This document shows, piece after piece, positions 1-8,483 of a DNA stretch of 64,000 bases. Within the stretch, counting starts at the first letter, position 1. Every line of letters starts with the position of its first letter. The stretch comes from Rhizobium bangladeshense (lineage in GTDB: Bacteria; Pseudomonadota; Alphaproteobacteria; Rhizobiales; Rhizobiaceae): positions 124,001 through 188,000 of the forward strand of contig NZ_LYPL01000006.1 in NCBI RefSeq assembly GCF_001662075.1, read 5' to 3'. The notes under the pieces were generated by a model, which saw only the letters and a list, made by a program, of their open reading frames with translations, had not been told where the DNA came from and ran no database searches. A program made the translations under genes and the position numbers.

Positions 1-88
1 CGGACAGGGTCTGGTTCGACAGGCTCCCGAGTTCGTTGAGTGTACGGCGGTAGCTGAGCCAGCTTTTTGCAATGCGGATCGGGTTCAT
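1..88 (-). CDS. DUF1127 family micro-protein (3' end outside window)
   Basis: The visible N-terminus (about 29 residues, beginning MNPIRIAKSWLSYRR) has the basic, aromatic helix followed by the TLNELGSLSNQTLSD-like turn of DUF1127 (YjiS-like) proteins, which are normally 45-75 residues long. I chose the ATG at 88 because an AGGAAG Shine-Dalgarno sits 6-8 nt upstream; an in-frame ATG at 94 directly abuts that site. The gene is cut by the window edge. It is the last of three DUF1127/hairpin-RNA elements on this strand. DUF1127 proteins in alphaproteobacteria are small, basic and linked to RNA turnover or stress and nutrient responses; the exact role here is not visible. Confidence 0.7.
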   Translation of the reverse strand, partial: MNPIRIAKSWLSYRRTLNELGSLSNQTLS

Positions 89-174
89 TGTCATCTTCCT
101 CGAACAAATGTCCGCTGGACGGCGGGATCGCCTGTCTCTCTGCGGTTGATGCTTATATAGGCGAAAACCCCCTC

Positions 175-190
175 ATTGTGCAGTGCAAAT
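175..190. promoter_or_regulatory. Palindromic motif upstream of the DUF1127 gene
   Basis: ATTGTGCAGTGCAAAT lies about 90 bases upstream of the start of the first DUF1127 gene. It resembles the perfect inverted repeat ATTGCA-G-TGCAAT at 1205-1217 in front of the hairpin RNA. The pair suggests a shared operator. A LysR-type regulator such as VtlR/LsrB, which controls DUF1127 genes in Brucella, is one possibility, but this is inference. Confidence 0.35.
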
Positions 191-313
191 AAAAGGCGTC
201 TGCCATGCAAATGTGCAATATGATGCTTGAGAATTGAGCGGTGAACATTTTTTGAGCGGGCTAAGGAACCGGGAAGATCCTGCAACCGCGGCGACCGTCG
301 ATCGCCGCAAACG

Positions 314-344
314 AAAACGCCCGCTGCGGTGCAGCGGGCGTTTT
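314..344 (-). terminator. Rho-independent terminator (works in both directions)
   Basis: A 13-14 bp stem (AAAACGCCCGCTGC paired with GCAGCGGGCGTTTT) with a very short loop lies just downstream of the 48-residue DUF1127 gene. It has T-rich flanks on both strands, so it can terminate minus-strand transcripts of the DUF1127/RNA unit. Confidence 0.85.
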
Positions 345-387
345 AATCTTGGAGGGAACTGCTTGGGAGGAAGCAGAAATCTTTGAA
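314..387 (-). ncRNA. Cuckoo-like hairpin RNA at the 3' end of a DUF1127 mRNA
   Basis: Immediately after the DUF1127 stop codon the minus-strand transcript folds into CTGCTT-CCTCCC-AAGCAG (359-376), a perfect 6-bp stem exposing CCUCCC in its loop. A second single-stranded CCCUCC (349-358) and the terminator hairpin follow. CcsR/cuckoo RNAs of alphaproteobacteria are co-transcribed with DUF1127 genes and expose C-rich CCUCCUCCC loops; they may sponge GGAGG-type sequences or act as processed sRNAs. This copy is simpler than the one at 987-1100. The assignment rests on structure and position only. Confidence 0.55.
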
Positions 388-534
388 TTAACGCGAAGAA
401 GCTTCGCGGGCGACGCGATGGATGTCCGAACGGTCGATGCCGAGGTCATGCAATTCGCGGTTGGTCATGCGGCCGAGTTCGGTGACCGTCTGACGATACT
501 TGCGCCAATTGTTGAAAGAGCGGGTGATGTTCAT
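388..534 (-). CDS. DUF1127 family micro-protein, 48 aa
   Basis: This complete 48-codon gene begins MNITRSFNNWRKYRQTVTEL and ends in a basic, serine-rich tail. The order of an N-terminal W-x-x-Y-R helix, a TVTELGRMTNRELHDLGI core and a DIHRVAR tail is the classic DUF1127 signature. A GGAAAGGGG ribosome site precedes the ATG. A terminator lies 43 bases past the stop, with a CCUCCC-loop hairpin between them, so gene and hairpin form one unit. The protein is probably cytosolic and basic. In Rhodobacter the equivalent protein (CcaF1) is an RNA-binding factor affecting sRNA maturation; whether this one does the same is inference. Confidence 0.88.
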   Translation of the reverse strand: MNITRSFNNWRKYRQTVTELGRMTNRELHDLGIDRSDIHRVAREASSR

Positions 535-986
535 GTTAAGCCCCTTTCCGAGGGTTTGATCTGCCAGCAGCCACCCATCGGCGCTGACCTCTATTTGATG
601 ACCAGAATATATGTTGCGGCGCGAAGGACGAAAACAGCCAAGTTTTCAAGTCACCTATGCGACATATGCAATGCTTTACACAATCTTACCGCAGTCTGGT
701 CAACGAATAGGCAAAGTCACTTGAGTGAATACCCGAGCTTTGAAGTGGCGAAGGGCTGCGATGAGGAAAACCCGCCTCCGGTGGCTTGTGCGCTGGGCAG
801 GCGGTCCGGTGCCGGTTCGACCAAGCCGTCAGTGATTGCAATGGCCCCCGCAAAGCGGCGCGATCACGAATGCGGGCGCCACGGCTTGATGCGAAGGAAA
901 AATTCGGTGGACGTTGCTCGCCCGGTGGCGCAGCGCAACCAGCCTTGGATGTGCTAACGCCTTGAACTTACGCATTATGCTGTCAT
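535..986. other. Intergenic region, no gene seen
   Basis: Open frames here, including a long plus-strand one running through the DUF1127 gene, show no recognisable domain and no good ribosome site. On the minus strand a possible heat-shock-like promoter element, CTTGAAAACTTGGC, lies near 640-655 in front of the DUF1127 gene, but I would not rely on it. Nothing else is supported. Confidence 0.5.
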
Positions 987-1100
987 CAAATAAAACGCCC
1001 GCCGGGGGAGGATCCGGCGGGCGCATTATAGTGACTGGCAACTGGGAGGAGTGTCGCCAGTCTATCGCAGCGCGCTTGGGAGGAGGAGTGCGCGGCTGCG
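987..1100 (-). ncRNA. Cuckoo (CcsR-like) small RNA with three CCUCCUCCC hairpins
   Basis: On the minus strand three successive hairpins all present the same C-rich loop. Hairpin 1 (1066-1100) has a CGCAG(C)CGCGC/GCGCGCTGCG stem and loop containing CCTCCTCCC. Hairpin 2 (1033-1062) has stem GACTGGC/GCCAGTC and loop containing CTCCTCCC. Hairpin 3 (996-1023) has a 10-bp CGCCCGCCGG stem with loop ATCCTCCC and is followed by TTTTATTT, so it doubles as the terminator. This matches the alphaproteobacterial cuckoo RNA architecture. No DUF1127 gene precedes it directly, unlike in Rhodobacter; the next one lies 450 bases downstream. A sigma-70-like promoter at 1187-1216 would give a transcript of roughly 190 nt before any processing. 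Confidence 0.8.
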
Positions 1101-1186
1101 AATCTCGTCACGGACGAGGCATATCCGCGGGCGTCCGGCAGTGCCGGGCCGGGGCGCCATCCCCGTGCTTCGATATCTCGGTAAAT

Positions 1187-1217
1187 AGTATGACTAATTG
1201 ATATATTGCAGTGCAAT
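1187..1217 (-). promoter_or_regulatory. Probable promoter with embedded palindrome for the hairpin RNA
   Basis: Reading the minus strand, TTGCAC (1216-1211) and CATACT (1192-1187) are separated by 18 bases, a plausible -35/-10 pair. The -35 hexamer overlaps the perfect inverted repeat ATTGCA-G-TGCAAT (1205-1217), which is also present in degenerate form at 175-190, so the palindrome may be the operator of this promoter. Confidence 0.45.
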
Positions 1218-1427
1218 AATTACATGAGAGGCATGCGGAACGTGCATACCTCTCCCTTCATATGCTGATATTAGCACTTCCGATGTTAGCGCCCGGTTAA
1301 CGTCTGACCCAAATTAGACCAATGAGGAATTTGCATATTTAGCGCTGAGGCGTTTGCGAAGCTGCCTGCTGCGTCTATAAATGGCGGCGGCCGCAGCGCG
1401 AGCGTCGCGGAACTGAGGGGTGGAAGC

Positions 1428-2522
1428 ATGTATCGCGGCAGATTGGAGCGGGATCTCTCGCTCTGGGTGGGCAAGGGTCTGCTGGCAAAGGAAACGGCCG
1501 GCGCGCTTCTCGCCGAATATGACAGCCGCCCGGCCAGCTTCAGCCTCGGCCGGGTGCTGATGGCGCTGGCGGCCGTGCTTCTTGCCGCGGCCGTTCTGCT
1601 GGTCGTCGCCTCCAATTGGGAAGCCATTCCACGCCTCGTCCGCGTCGGCGCCATCCTCGCCCTGATCTGGGCGGTGCATATTGCCGCCGCCCTGATGCTC
1701 GCCCGCGGTGCGGCGGCGGCCGCAGGCGGCTTGCTGGTCATCGGCGCGATGAGCTTCGGGGGTGCCATTTCGCTGGTCGGGCAGATGTATCATCTCTCCG
1801 GCGACCAGCAGACGGTGATGTATCTCTGGTTCGCCATCGCGACGATCTCGGCGATCCTGTTCCGTTCGGGCGCGGTGGTGGTCGTTGCGGGCTTTCTCTC
1901 CTGGGCGTCCTTCGCCGTTTATCTCGAGAACCATGACACGCATTGGATCGGGCTTGATCCCTGGATGGCGCCGGTCATGGCGGTGATCGTCATTGCGTTG
2001 GTGCGTTACACCGGCGCTGCGCGAGCGCGTCATCTCGCCTATTTGCTGCTGATCGGCTGGCTTGCATGGCTCTACACGCTCTATGAGCAGATGGCGGTGG
2101 CGCTCGCCTTCGCCGTCGGCGGCATGGCGGCCTTCGTGCTGACAGCGGTGCCGCACCCCCGTATCGCGCCCCTGGTCAGGAGTGCCGGCGCGGCCCCGGC
2201 TTTCTACAGCTTCCTCGTCGCGGCAATCGGTTTCCTGCTCCTGCATATCGAGATTGAGCAGGGATGGCGGCTGGTGGTGCTCGGACTGGCGACACTTGCC
2301 GCCGCCGTGCTGGCGATCGCGCTGCATGGCAGGAACAACGGCGCCGTACGTTACCTCGCCTATACGACCTTCGCTGCAGAGATGCTCTATCTCGCTTCCG
2401 TGACCGTCGGCTCGATCCTTGGCACGTCGAGCCTCTTCCTATTTTCCGGTCTTGTGGTCGCATTTGTTGCCTGGATCGTCATTCGGCTCGAGCGGCGCTT
2501 TTCGCGGGAGGCGCGCGCATGA
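1428..2522 (+). CDS. DUF2157 multi-spanning membrane protein
   Basis: This 364-residue integral membrane protein has a soluble N-terminal segment of about 40 residues (L/W-rich, with KGLL), followed by eight to ten hydrophobic helices. The DUF2157 hallmarks are visible: NWEAIP after the first membrane helix (about residue 63) and GQMYHLSG near residue 117. The ATG at 1428 is preceded by GAGGGGTGGAAG. The stop overlaps the start of the next gene (ATGA), so the two are translationally coupled. The DUF2157-plus-GDYXXLXY pairing is a known bacterial gene pair of unknown biochemical function, presumably an inner-membrane complex. Confidence 0.85.
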   Translation: MYRGRLERDLSLWVGKGLLAKETAGALLAEYDSRPASFSLGRVLMALAAVLLAAAVLLVVASNWEAIPRLVRVGAILALIWAVHIAAALMLARGAAAAAGGLLVIGAMSFGGAISLVGQMYHLSGDQQTVMYLWFAIATISAILFRSGAVVVVAGFLSWASFAVYLENHDTHWIGLDPWMAPVMAVIVIALVRYTGAARARHLAYLLLIGWLAWLYTLYEQMAVALAFAVGGMAAFVLTAVPHPRIAPLVRSAGAAPAFYSFLVAAIGFLLLHIEIEQGWRLVVLGLATLAAAVLAIALHGRNNGAVRYLAYTTFAAEMLYLASVTVGSILGTSSLFLFSGLVVAFVAWIVIRLERRFSREARA

Positions 2523-3109
2523 GTTCGTGGATGGCAAGGCTGCAGTCCGGCGAGGGCTACCTGCTTTCGGCGGTCATCGTCGCCGGCCTGCAGACCATAA
2601 TCCTCGGCACGATCATCCAGAGCCGGGCGTCGATTCTCAGCAATGGCGCCGAAGTGCTGCTGAAGACGGCCCCGGTCGATCCGCGCGATTTCCTGCGCGG
2701 CGATTATGTCGTCCTGAACTATGACATTTCCACCGTGCCGGGGCAGACGGTTTCCGGCGGCATTCCGGCCGAGCCGGGCGAACGCACGCTGTGGGTCCGG
2801 TTGAAGAAGCAGGCGGACGGTTTCTGGACGGTGACCGAATCGTCCTTCCACGCGCTGCCGCCGCAGCCGGAGACGGTGATCCTGCGTAGCCAGCCATTCT
2901 ATAGTGGCGGATTGGCTGCGGGCGACAGCGTCCGCGTCGAATACGGTATTGAGCGCTATTACGTCCCCGAAGGTCAGGGTAAACCACTGGAGGAGGCGCG
3001 CAATGATGGCAACGTCGCCATAGCGGTGCGCGTTTCAGCGGACGGAAGCGCGCAGATCCGCAGCCTGCTCGTCGATGGCAAGCCGGTTTACGACGAGCCG
3101 CTTTACTGA
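2519..3109 (+). CDS. GDYXXLXY domain membrane-anchored protein
   Basis: The 196-residue product has one N-terminal membrane helix (about residues 15-35, after SGEGYLLSA). A periplasmic domain follows, containing DPRDFLRGDYVVLNY (about residues 55-70), exactly the GDYXXLXY signature. Near the C-terminus the sequence YGIERYYVPEGQG (about residue 145) is another conserved feature of this family. The start codon overlaps the stop of the DUF2157 gene by four bases, which fixes both the start and the operon. Role unknown; probably acts with its partner in the envelope. Confidence 0.85.
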   Translation: MSSWMARLQSGEGYLLSAVIVAGLQTIILGTIIQSRASILSNGAEVLLKTAPVDPRDFLRGDYVVLNYDISTVPGQTVSGGIPAEPGERTLWVRLKKQADGFWTVTESSFHALPPQPETVILRSQPFYSGGLAAGDSVRVEYGIERYYVPEGQGKPLEEARNDGNVAIAVRVSADGSAQIRSLLVDGKPVYDEPLY

Positions 3110-3262
3110 TCCCGCAAGCCCTCGGGGAAGGGGCGCTTTTAAGGCGCAAATCCCTTGTCATTTGCCCTTCATTTTTCCTTTGCCTCGACCAAATCGGGTG
3201 ATATAGAGACGCCGCGCTCCGGAAGGCCTCATGCGCAGGCATAGGCATGCGGTTCTGTGGAC

Positions 3263-3347
<85 letters not shown>

Positions 3348-3550
3348 GGCTGTTTGCAGGGGGAGGCCAAGAACTTGGTTGTCCCCGAATGACCGAAGGT
3401 TGTTCCGAATACTCGGAAGTGAGTGCCGTTCCCCTTTTGGCGGAATGATACAGGAATTGGGAAAAGCCACGCGCGGCACGCAGCCGGCGTCGTGCTCATC
3501 GAAACGAACGGCGTCTGGGCACGGCCGCCACGACATGAAGGTAGGAAGAC

Positions 3551-5035
3551 ATGCAGGTTATCGAAACGCTCGCTGAAGGGCTGAAGCGCGAAATCAAGGT
3601 CGTTATCCCGGCCAAGGACATGGAAGACAAGATGAATGAGCGTCTTGCCGATGTGAAGGACAAGATCCGCATCAACGGCTTCCGTCCGGGCAAGGTTCCC
3701 GCAGCTCACCTGAAGAAGGTCTATGGCAAGTCGATCATGGCCGAGCTCGTCAACGAGATCGTCCGCGAACAGCCGACCGCCATCCTGTCCAGCCGCGGCG
3801 AAAAGTCGGCCACGCAGCCGGAAATAGCCATGACGGAGGACAAGGACGAAGCCGACAAGATCCTCTCCGCCCAGCAGGATTTCGAATTCACGCTTTCCTA
3901 CGAAGTGCTGCCGCCGATCGAGCTGAAGTCGGTCAAGGGCATCAAGGTCACGCGCGAAGTCATCGACATCTCGGATGACGAAGTCAACGAGCAGGTCCTG
4001 AAGGTTGCCGAAAGCGCCCGTTCCTACGAGAGCAAGACCGGCAAGGCCGCCAACGGCGACCGGATCACCATGGATTACGTCGGCAAGGTCGACGGCGAAG
4101 CTTTCGAAGGCGGCACCGATCAGGGCGCCGAACTGGTAATCGGTTCTGGCCGCTTCATCCCGGGCTTCGAAGACCAGCTCGTTGGCGTCAAGGCCGGCGA
4201 AGAGAAGACCATCACCGTGACTTTCCCGGCCGACTATCCGGCCAAGAACCTCGCCGGCAAGGAAGCGACCTTCGACGTCACGGTCAAGGAGGTTGCAGCG
4301 CCTGGCAAGGTCGAGATCAACGACGAACTGGCCTCCAAGCTCGGCATCGAATCCGCCGATCGCCTGAAGGAGATCGTCCGCGGTCAGATCGAATCGCAGT
4401 ACGGTTCGCTGACCCGTCAGAAGCTGAAGCGTCAGATCCTCGACCAGCTCGACGAGATGTACAAGTTCGACACTCCGTCTTCGCTCGTCGACGCCGAATA
4501 CAACGGCATCTGGAGCCAGGTGAACAACGACCTCGCTCAGTCCGGCAAGACCTTCGAGGACGAAGACACGACCGAAGAGAAGGCGCGTGAGGAATACAAG
4601 ACGCTTGCAGAGCGTCGCGTCCGCCTCGGCCTCGTTCTCTCCGAAATCGGCGAAAAGGCCGGCGTCGAAGTCACCGAAGACGAAATGCAGCGCGCCATCT
4701 ACGATCAGCTGCGTCAGTATCCGGGTCAGGAAAAGCAGATCCTCGAATTCTTCCGCAGCCAGCCGGGTGCAGCCGCTTCGATCCGCGCGCCGATCTTCGA
4801 AGAGAAGGTCATTGATCACCTGCTGACCGAAATCGATGTCACCGACAAGAAGGTGACGAAGGAAGAGCTGCTCGCCGAGGAAGAAGGTGAAGCCAAGGCC
4901 GAGATCAAGAAGGCCGCGCCGAAGAAGAAGGCTGCCGCCAAGACCGAAGCCGCCGAGGCTGGCGAAGGCGAGGAAGCCGCTCCGAAAAAGAAGGCTGCTC
5001 CGAAGAAGAAGGCTTCCGAGGACAGCGCCGAATAA
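3551..5035 (+). CDS. tig: Trigger factor, ribosome-associated chaperone and PPIase
   Basis: At 494 residues this is a normal full-length alphaproteobacterial trigger factor. The N-terminal ribosome-binding tail carries NGFRPGKVP (about residues 43-51), which contacts uL23. The FKBP-type prolyl isomerase domain covers about 155-245, with [15 protein letters not shown] and [10 protein letters not shown]. The C-terminal chaperone arms run to about 450, and the protein ends in a low-complexity K/A/E tail of KKKAA blocks (about 450-490) typical of rhizobia. The ATG at 3551 follows GAAGGTAGGAAG. A strong terminator follows at 5060. It acts in the cytosol on nascent chains at the exit tunnel. Confidence 0.97.
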   Translation: MQVIETLAEGLKREIKVVIPAKDMEDKMNERLADVKDKIRINGFRPGKVPAAHLKKVYGKSIMAELVNEIVREQPTAILSSRGEKSATQPEIAMTEDKDEADKILSAQQDFEFTLSYEVLPPIELKSVKGIKVTREVIDISDDEVNEQVLKVAESARSYESKTGKAANGDRITMDYVGKVDGEAFEGGTDQGAELVIGSGRFIPGFEDQLVGVKAGEEKTITVTFPADYPAKNLAGKEATFDVTVKEVAAPGKVEINDELASKLGIESADRLKEIVRGQIESQYGSLTRQKLKRQILDQLDEMYKFDTPSSLVDAEYNGIWSQVNNDLAQSGKTFEDEDTTEEKAREEYKTLAERRVRLGLVLSEIGEKAGVEVTEDEMQRAIYDQLRQYPGQEKQILEFFRSQPGAAASIRAPIFEEKVIDHLLTEIDVTDKKVTKEELLAEEEGEAKAEIKKAAPKKKAAAKTEAAEAGEGEEAAPKKKAAPKKKASEDSAE

Positions 5036-5059
5036 TCGCTTCCCGGTTCCGAAATTTGG

Positions 5060-5094
5060 AAGGCCCCGCCATCGTGCGGGGCCTTTTCTTTTTC
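5060..5094 (+). terminator. Rho-independent terminator of tig
   Basis: The stem AAGGCCCCGC/GCGGGGCCTT is followed by TTCTTTTTC, 25 bases after the tig stop codon. Confidence 0.9.
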
Positions 5095-5189
5095 AGCCGT
5101 CCGGCCTTTCATGGTTTATTCGTGGCAACAAATAGTTGAAATGAAGTATAATTCGATGCAGATTTGTTGATGGTGGGAGGGACCTGAAA

Positions 5190-5612
5190 ATGACTGCAAA
5201 ACACGACATGAAGAAATTGGTGGAGGAAATCTATGCTGTGCGCGACCGCGGCGATATCGAGGGCACGTTGGCGCTGATCGGAGAGGATTGCACTTTCCGG
5301 ATGGCTGGCAATACACGGCTGGCGCCTTTTTCGACTGAATTGGGCGGCCATGCCTTTCGCCAGGTGATAGCGCAGCTCATCACGGTGTGGGATCTATCCA
5401 AGATCAGTACGACCGGCATCCATGTGGACGAGGATGAGCAGATCGTCTTCGCCCACCGCGAAGGGGAGGTCACACATATCCCGTCCGGCGTGAGCTTCAA
5501 TACGGAATTCGTCGACAAGATCCATTTCAGGGACGGGAAACCGGTCAAGATCGTCGAATTTGTCGACACGCTACAGGTGGCCGAGACAACCCGGATAATC
5601 CAGGTGGCTTAA
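5190..5612 (+). CDS. SnoaL-like / NTF2-fold protein
   Basis: This 140-residue cytosolic protein begins with an amphipathic helix (KKLVEEIYAVRDRGDIEG) followed by DCTFRMAGN (about residues 34-42). It ends with a beta strand ending in DTLQVAETT; this alpha-plus-beta cone pattern is typical of SnoaL-like polyketide cyclase / ketosteroid isomerase families. Many such proteins have no defined substrate, and no catalytic pair can be assigned from sequence alone. The ATG at 5190 has GGGAGGGACC upstream. It stands alone between the tig terminator and a convergent radical SAM gene. Confidence 0.7.
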   Translation: MTAKHDMKKLVEEIYAVRDRGDIEGTLALIGEDCTFRMAGNTRLAPFSTELGGHAFRQVIAQLITVWDLSKISTTGIHVDEDEQIVFAHREGEVTHIPSGVSFNTEFVDKIHFRDGKPVKIVEFVDTLQVAETTRIIQVA

Positions 5613-5693
5613 GCTGCCGCCGGAGCCCGAATTCGCAGAGCGCGCCTCGCATCAACCTTGCTACAAGCGAGGCGCTTGAGCGGGAGCTGTGGC

Positions 5694-7463
5694 TCAATGC
5701 CGTGTCAGCTCCGCGACTTTCCGAACATGGCTGACGGCCGCGGCCCCACCGGCGGTTTTGGTGAAGAGGCTGAGCGTCTCTTCCTCGTCGTCCGCGACGG
5801 GTGTGAGGGCCTGATCCGTGTAGCTCTTCGACTTGGCATCCCGTGAAATCAGAAAAGCAGAAATCGTCAGGCCGATGATCGTGCCGGCGAGCGAAACATG
5901 TTTGCTCAAGGTTTCCCAGGCAAAGCGCGGCCAGAAGGCCAGCGGATTTTCACGCGGCAGTTCGGGGCGCCGCTCCGACGGCGTCTTCAGGCGCATGAGG
6001 CCGCTTTGCAGCGGATGCACGTTTTCCAGCGGCACGGTGGTCGCGAACGAGACGAGAACCTTGACGAGCCTTGCCAGCGGCACGCCCGTCGCCACTGCCC
6101 GGCGCAGCAGCGTCTTCATATGATCAGGCGAATAATAGAGCGACCAGGCCTCGTGGTAAATCTCTTCCCATTGCTGCTTGCTCATCTTGGGGTGCGCAGT
6201 GCAGACATGTTCGACATCGTAAATGTTGAGATCGCCGTCCATCTCGACGCCCTTCTTCCACAGGACCTGATGATCCTCGGAACCCGGCAGCGGCGTCAGG
6301 ATGAAGAACTCGATGACGTCGAGCGGCAGCTCTTCCTGGATGATCGCGATATCGCGGCGGATCGATTCCGGCGTGTCGGCCGGGAAGCCGAGAATATAGC
6401 CGGCCAGCGTCATAATGCCCTCAGCCTTCCAGGCGAGCAGCATCTTGCGGTATTCGGTGATCTTGTTCTGGTTCTTCTTGGCGGCGGTCAGATTGTCCGG
6501 ATTGACGTTTTCGAGGCCGATGAAGACGCGGGTGACACCGGCGCGCCGGGATTTCTCGATGAAGTTCGGGATCTTGTGGCAGAGCGTGTCGACCTGGATC
6601 ATCAGGCCGAGCGGAATGCCGTCCCGCTCCTTGAGCTCGATCAGCCGATCGAAGATCGCCTCCCAATCCTTGTTGCGGGCGAAATTATCGTCGGTGATGA
6701 AGAATTTATGGATGCCCTGCGCCCAGTTCATCCGCACCAGCTTTTCGACATCGTCGGCCGAGCGGAAGCGCGACTTGCGCCCCTGGACGTTGATGATCGT
6801 GCAGAACGAGCACTGGTAAGGACAGCCGCGCCCGGCATCGAAGCTGGTGCTGAGGCCGAGCGTGCGCTGGATATTGTCCTTCGGCAGGAAAGGAACCGGC
6901 GTGCCGCCGATGCCGGGAAGGTCGTTCATGAAGTTATAGAGCGGCTTCAGTTCGCCGCTAGCGGCGTCACGCAGCACCATGTCCAGCCGCCCCTCGGCCT
7001 CGCCGGCGAACATCGAGATGCCCATGTCGCGGCAGGCGTCGAGTCCGACCGCCTTGCCGTCGAGCATCGACAAGCAGCCGGAGACATGAAAGCCGCCCAT
7101 CGAAACCGGCAGGCTGGCATCACGGAAGGGGCGGGCGATATCGAGCGCGCGCGGATATTGGTTGGACTGGACGCCGACCAGTGCGACCATGCCGAAATTG
7201 CCGTGGCGCCGGAACTGGGCGAGCAGGCGGGGGAAATCGATGCGCGTATTGGTCTCGTCGATCACGGTGATGTCGATCGCCGTATCGGGTCCGAGTACCT
7301 GGCGCTCGGCGCATTCGGCGGCGATGCCGTAGAGAGCCGCAAGCGAATTCGAGGGGATCATCGCCCGCCACCAGCGGATGACGTAACCGTCATCGTCATA
7401 ATGCGACGGCTTGATCAGAATCAGCTGAAAACGTCTGCGTGCGGCTTCCAAAGCATGGGACAA
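5694..7463 (-). CDS. B12-binding-type radical SAM protein
   Basis: This 589-residue protein has an N-terminal cobalamin-binding-like Rossmann region (about 15-180, with GVQSNQYPRALDIA and MGGFHVSG). A radical SAM TIM barrel follows, whose 4Fe-4S motif GCPYQCSFC places cysteines at 214, 218 and 221 (CX3CX2C). After the core (LAGYILGFPADTPES near 370) comes a C-terminal extension with a hydrophobic segment (VSLAGTIIGLTISAFLIS, about 535-552) that may anchor it to the membrane. The family includes BchE/HpnP-like methyltransferases and cyclases; the substrate cannot be read from the sequence. Transcribed alone on the minus strand. Confidence 0.85.
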   Translation of the reverse strand: MSHALEAARRRFQLILIKPSHYDDDGYVIRWWRAMIPSNSLAALYGIAAECAERQVLGPDTAIDITVIDETNTRIDFPRLLAQFRRHGNFGMVALVGVQSNQYPRALDIARPFRDASLPVSMGGFHVSGCLSMLDGKAVGLDACRDMGISMFAGEAEGRLDMVLRDAASGELKPLYNFMNDLPGIGGTPVPFLPKDNIQRTLGLSTSFDAGRGCPYQCSFCTIINVQGRKSRFRSADDVEKLVRMNWAQGIHKFFITDDNFARNKDWEAIFDRLIELKERDGIPLGLMIQVDTLCHKIPNFIEKSRRAGVTRVFIGLENVNPDNLTAAKKNQNKITEYRKMLLAWKAEGIMTLAGYILGFPADTPESIRRDIAIIQEELPLDVIEFFILTPLPGSEDHQVLWKKGVEMDGDLNIYDVEHVCTAHPKMSKQQWEEIYHEAWSLYYSPDHMKTLLRRAVATGVPLARLVKVLVSFATTVPLENVHPLQSGLMRLKTPSERRPELPRENPLAFWPRFAWETLSKHVSLAGTIIGLTISAFLISRDAKSKSYTDQALTPVADDEEETLSLFTKTAGGAAAVSHVRKVAELTRH

Positions 7464-7624
7464 GAGTATCTATCTTTCTCTAGAAACGTCTGCCCGGAGG
7501 CAAAATGGAGTTGAGAGCACAAATCAGGCACGGCGTATCAATGCGATTGATCAGGGTTTAAACTAAGGCGTAAAAATCGGGGGTGCGCGCAAAAGTTACG
7601 CGCAGCCCATCATTCCTCAATATA

Positions 7625-8428
7625 CTACCCGACATCGAGCAGCAATGCGCGGTGGTCGGAGACCTCGGGCTCCTTGACCACCTCGAACCTGGCAACCTTC
7701 ACCTCCGCCGTGGCCAGCATGTAATCGGCAAAGCGGCCCTCCTTCAGATAGTAGGAGGTTCGTGTGTCGACAAGGCCGTTTCCGGTAACGAGATCGGACA
7801 GGCCCAATCGAGCGAGGATCTTAAAGGTCTTGCTGTCGGGCAGCACGTTGAAATCGCCGCAGACCACGAGCCCTTCGTCGCCGGGCCAGACCCGTTCGAT
7901 GAGCCCGGCCAGCGCCAGAGCTTGCTCTTCGCGCGTCGCCGTATCGCCCTTGCCGGCTGGGTCGCGCAGGCCATGCATATGGGCGATGGTAATCGCGGAA
8001 GCGTTCCCATGGCTGAAGAGCCGGATGCAATGCGCATTTCGCGGGCGGGGATGTTCGCCCCAGCCGCCGGCGGAAAAACTGCCGTGGACGAAGTCGCTCG
8101 CCTGGGCGATGACGGAATGCGATCTGCGAACGTAGGTCGCCAGCCCGAATTCGGCGACAATCGCGGCATCGCCGTCGAAGAGTGCGCCTCTCGATGTCGG
8201 GCAGAAGAAGCCGTCATGGCCGGGCAGGGCGGCGCTGATCTCCGCAAACAGATTGGCGCGCTGCGGCAATTCCAGCCCGGCATCGCGATAGACCGACCAT
8301 CCGGGGCTCGCACCCGGCGCCCGCAGCACTTCCTGCAGGCACAGCACGTCAGGATCGGCCTGCTTGATATAGGCGATCAGCGCCTCATGCAGCCTGCCGC
8401 CCCATGCGTTCAGCGAAATGATGCGCAA
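7625..8428 (-). CDS. Endonuclease/exonuclease/phosphatase (EEP) family hydrolase
   Basis: The 267-residue product has the EEP superfamily order of motifs: ISLNAWGG at residues 4-11, the metal-binding glutamate in CLQEVLR (about 36), AHMHG in the middle, CGDFNVLPDS (about 200) and the terminal SDHRALLLDVG. These supply the catalytic Asn, Glu, Asp and His residues of DNase I-like nucleases and phosphodiesterases. There is no signal peptide, so it is probably cytosolic. Substrate unknown (nucleic acid, phosphoinositide-like or other phosphodiester). It lies 55 bases downstream of sthA on the same strand and may be cotranscribed. Confidence 0.82.
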   Translation of the reverse strand: MRIISLNAWGGRLHEALIAYIKQADPDVLCLQEVLRAPGASPGWSVYRDAGLELPQRANLFAEISAALPGHDGFFCPTSRGALFDGDAAIVAEFGLATYVRRSHSVIAQASDFVHGSFSAGGWGEHPRPRNAHCIRLFSHGNASAITIAHMHGLRDPAGKGDTATREEQALALAGLIERVWPGDEGLVVCGDFNVLPDSKTFKILARLGLSDLVTGNGLVDTRTSYYLKEGRFADYMLATAEVKVARFEVVKEPEVSDHRALLLDVG

Positions 8429-8483
8429 TGTCTTCGGCTCCCTTGGGTGGCCGGATAGAGATGGCTGCCCTGTCGCTGTGCGT

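Noticed and set aside
349..957. Long plus-strand open frame of about 200 codons over the DUF1127 region
   Set aside because: It runs antisense through a well-supported DUF1127 gene and the CCUCCC hairpin, has a TTG start and shows no domain.
1050..1160. Short minus-strand frame (about 32 codons) in the leader of the hairpin RNA
   Set aside because: It runs into hairpin 1 of the RNA, has no ribosome site and no DUF1127 signature.
5898..7514. 538-codon plus-strand frame opposite the radical SAM gene
   Set aside because: The minus strand has a complete radical SAM protein with its cysteine motif; the plus frame is Arg/Asp-rich antisense shadow of GC-rich DNA.
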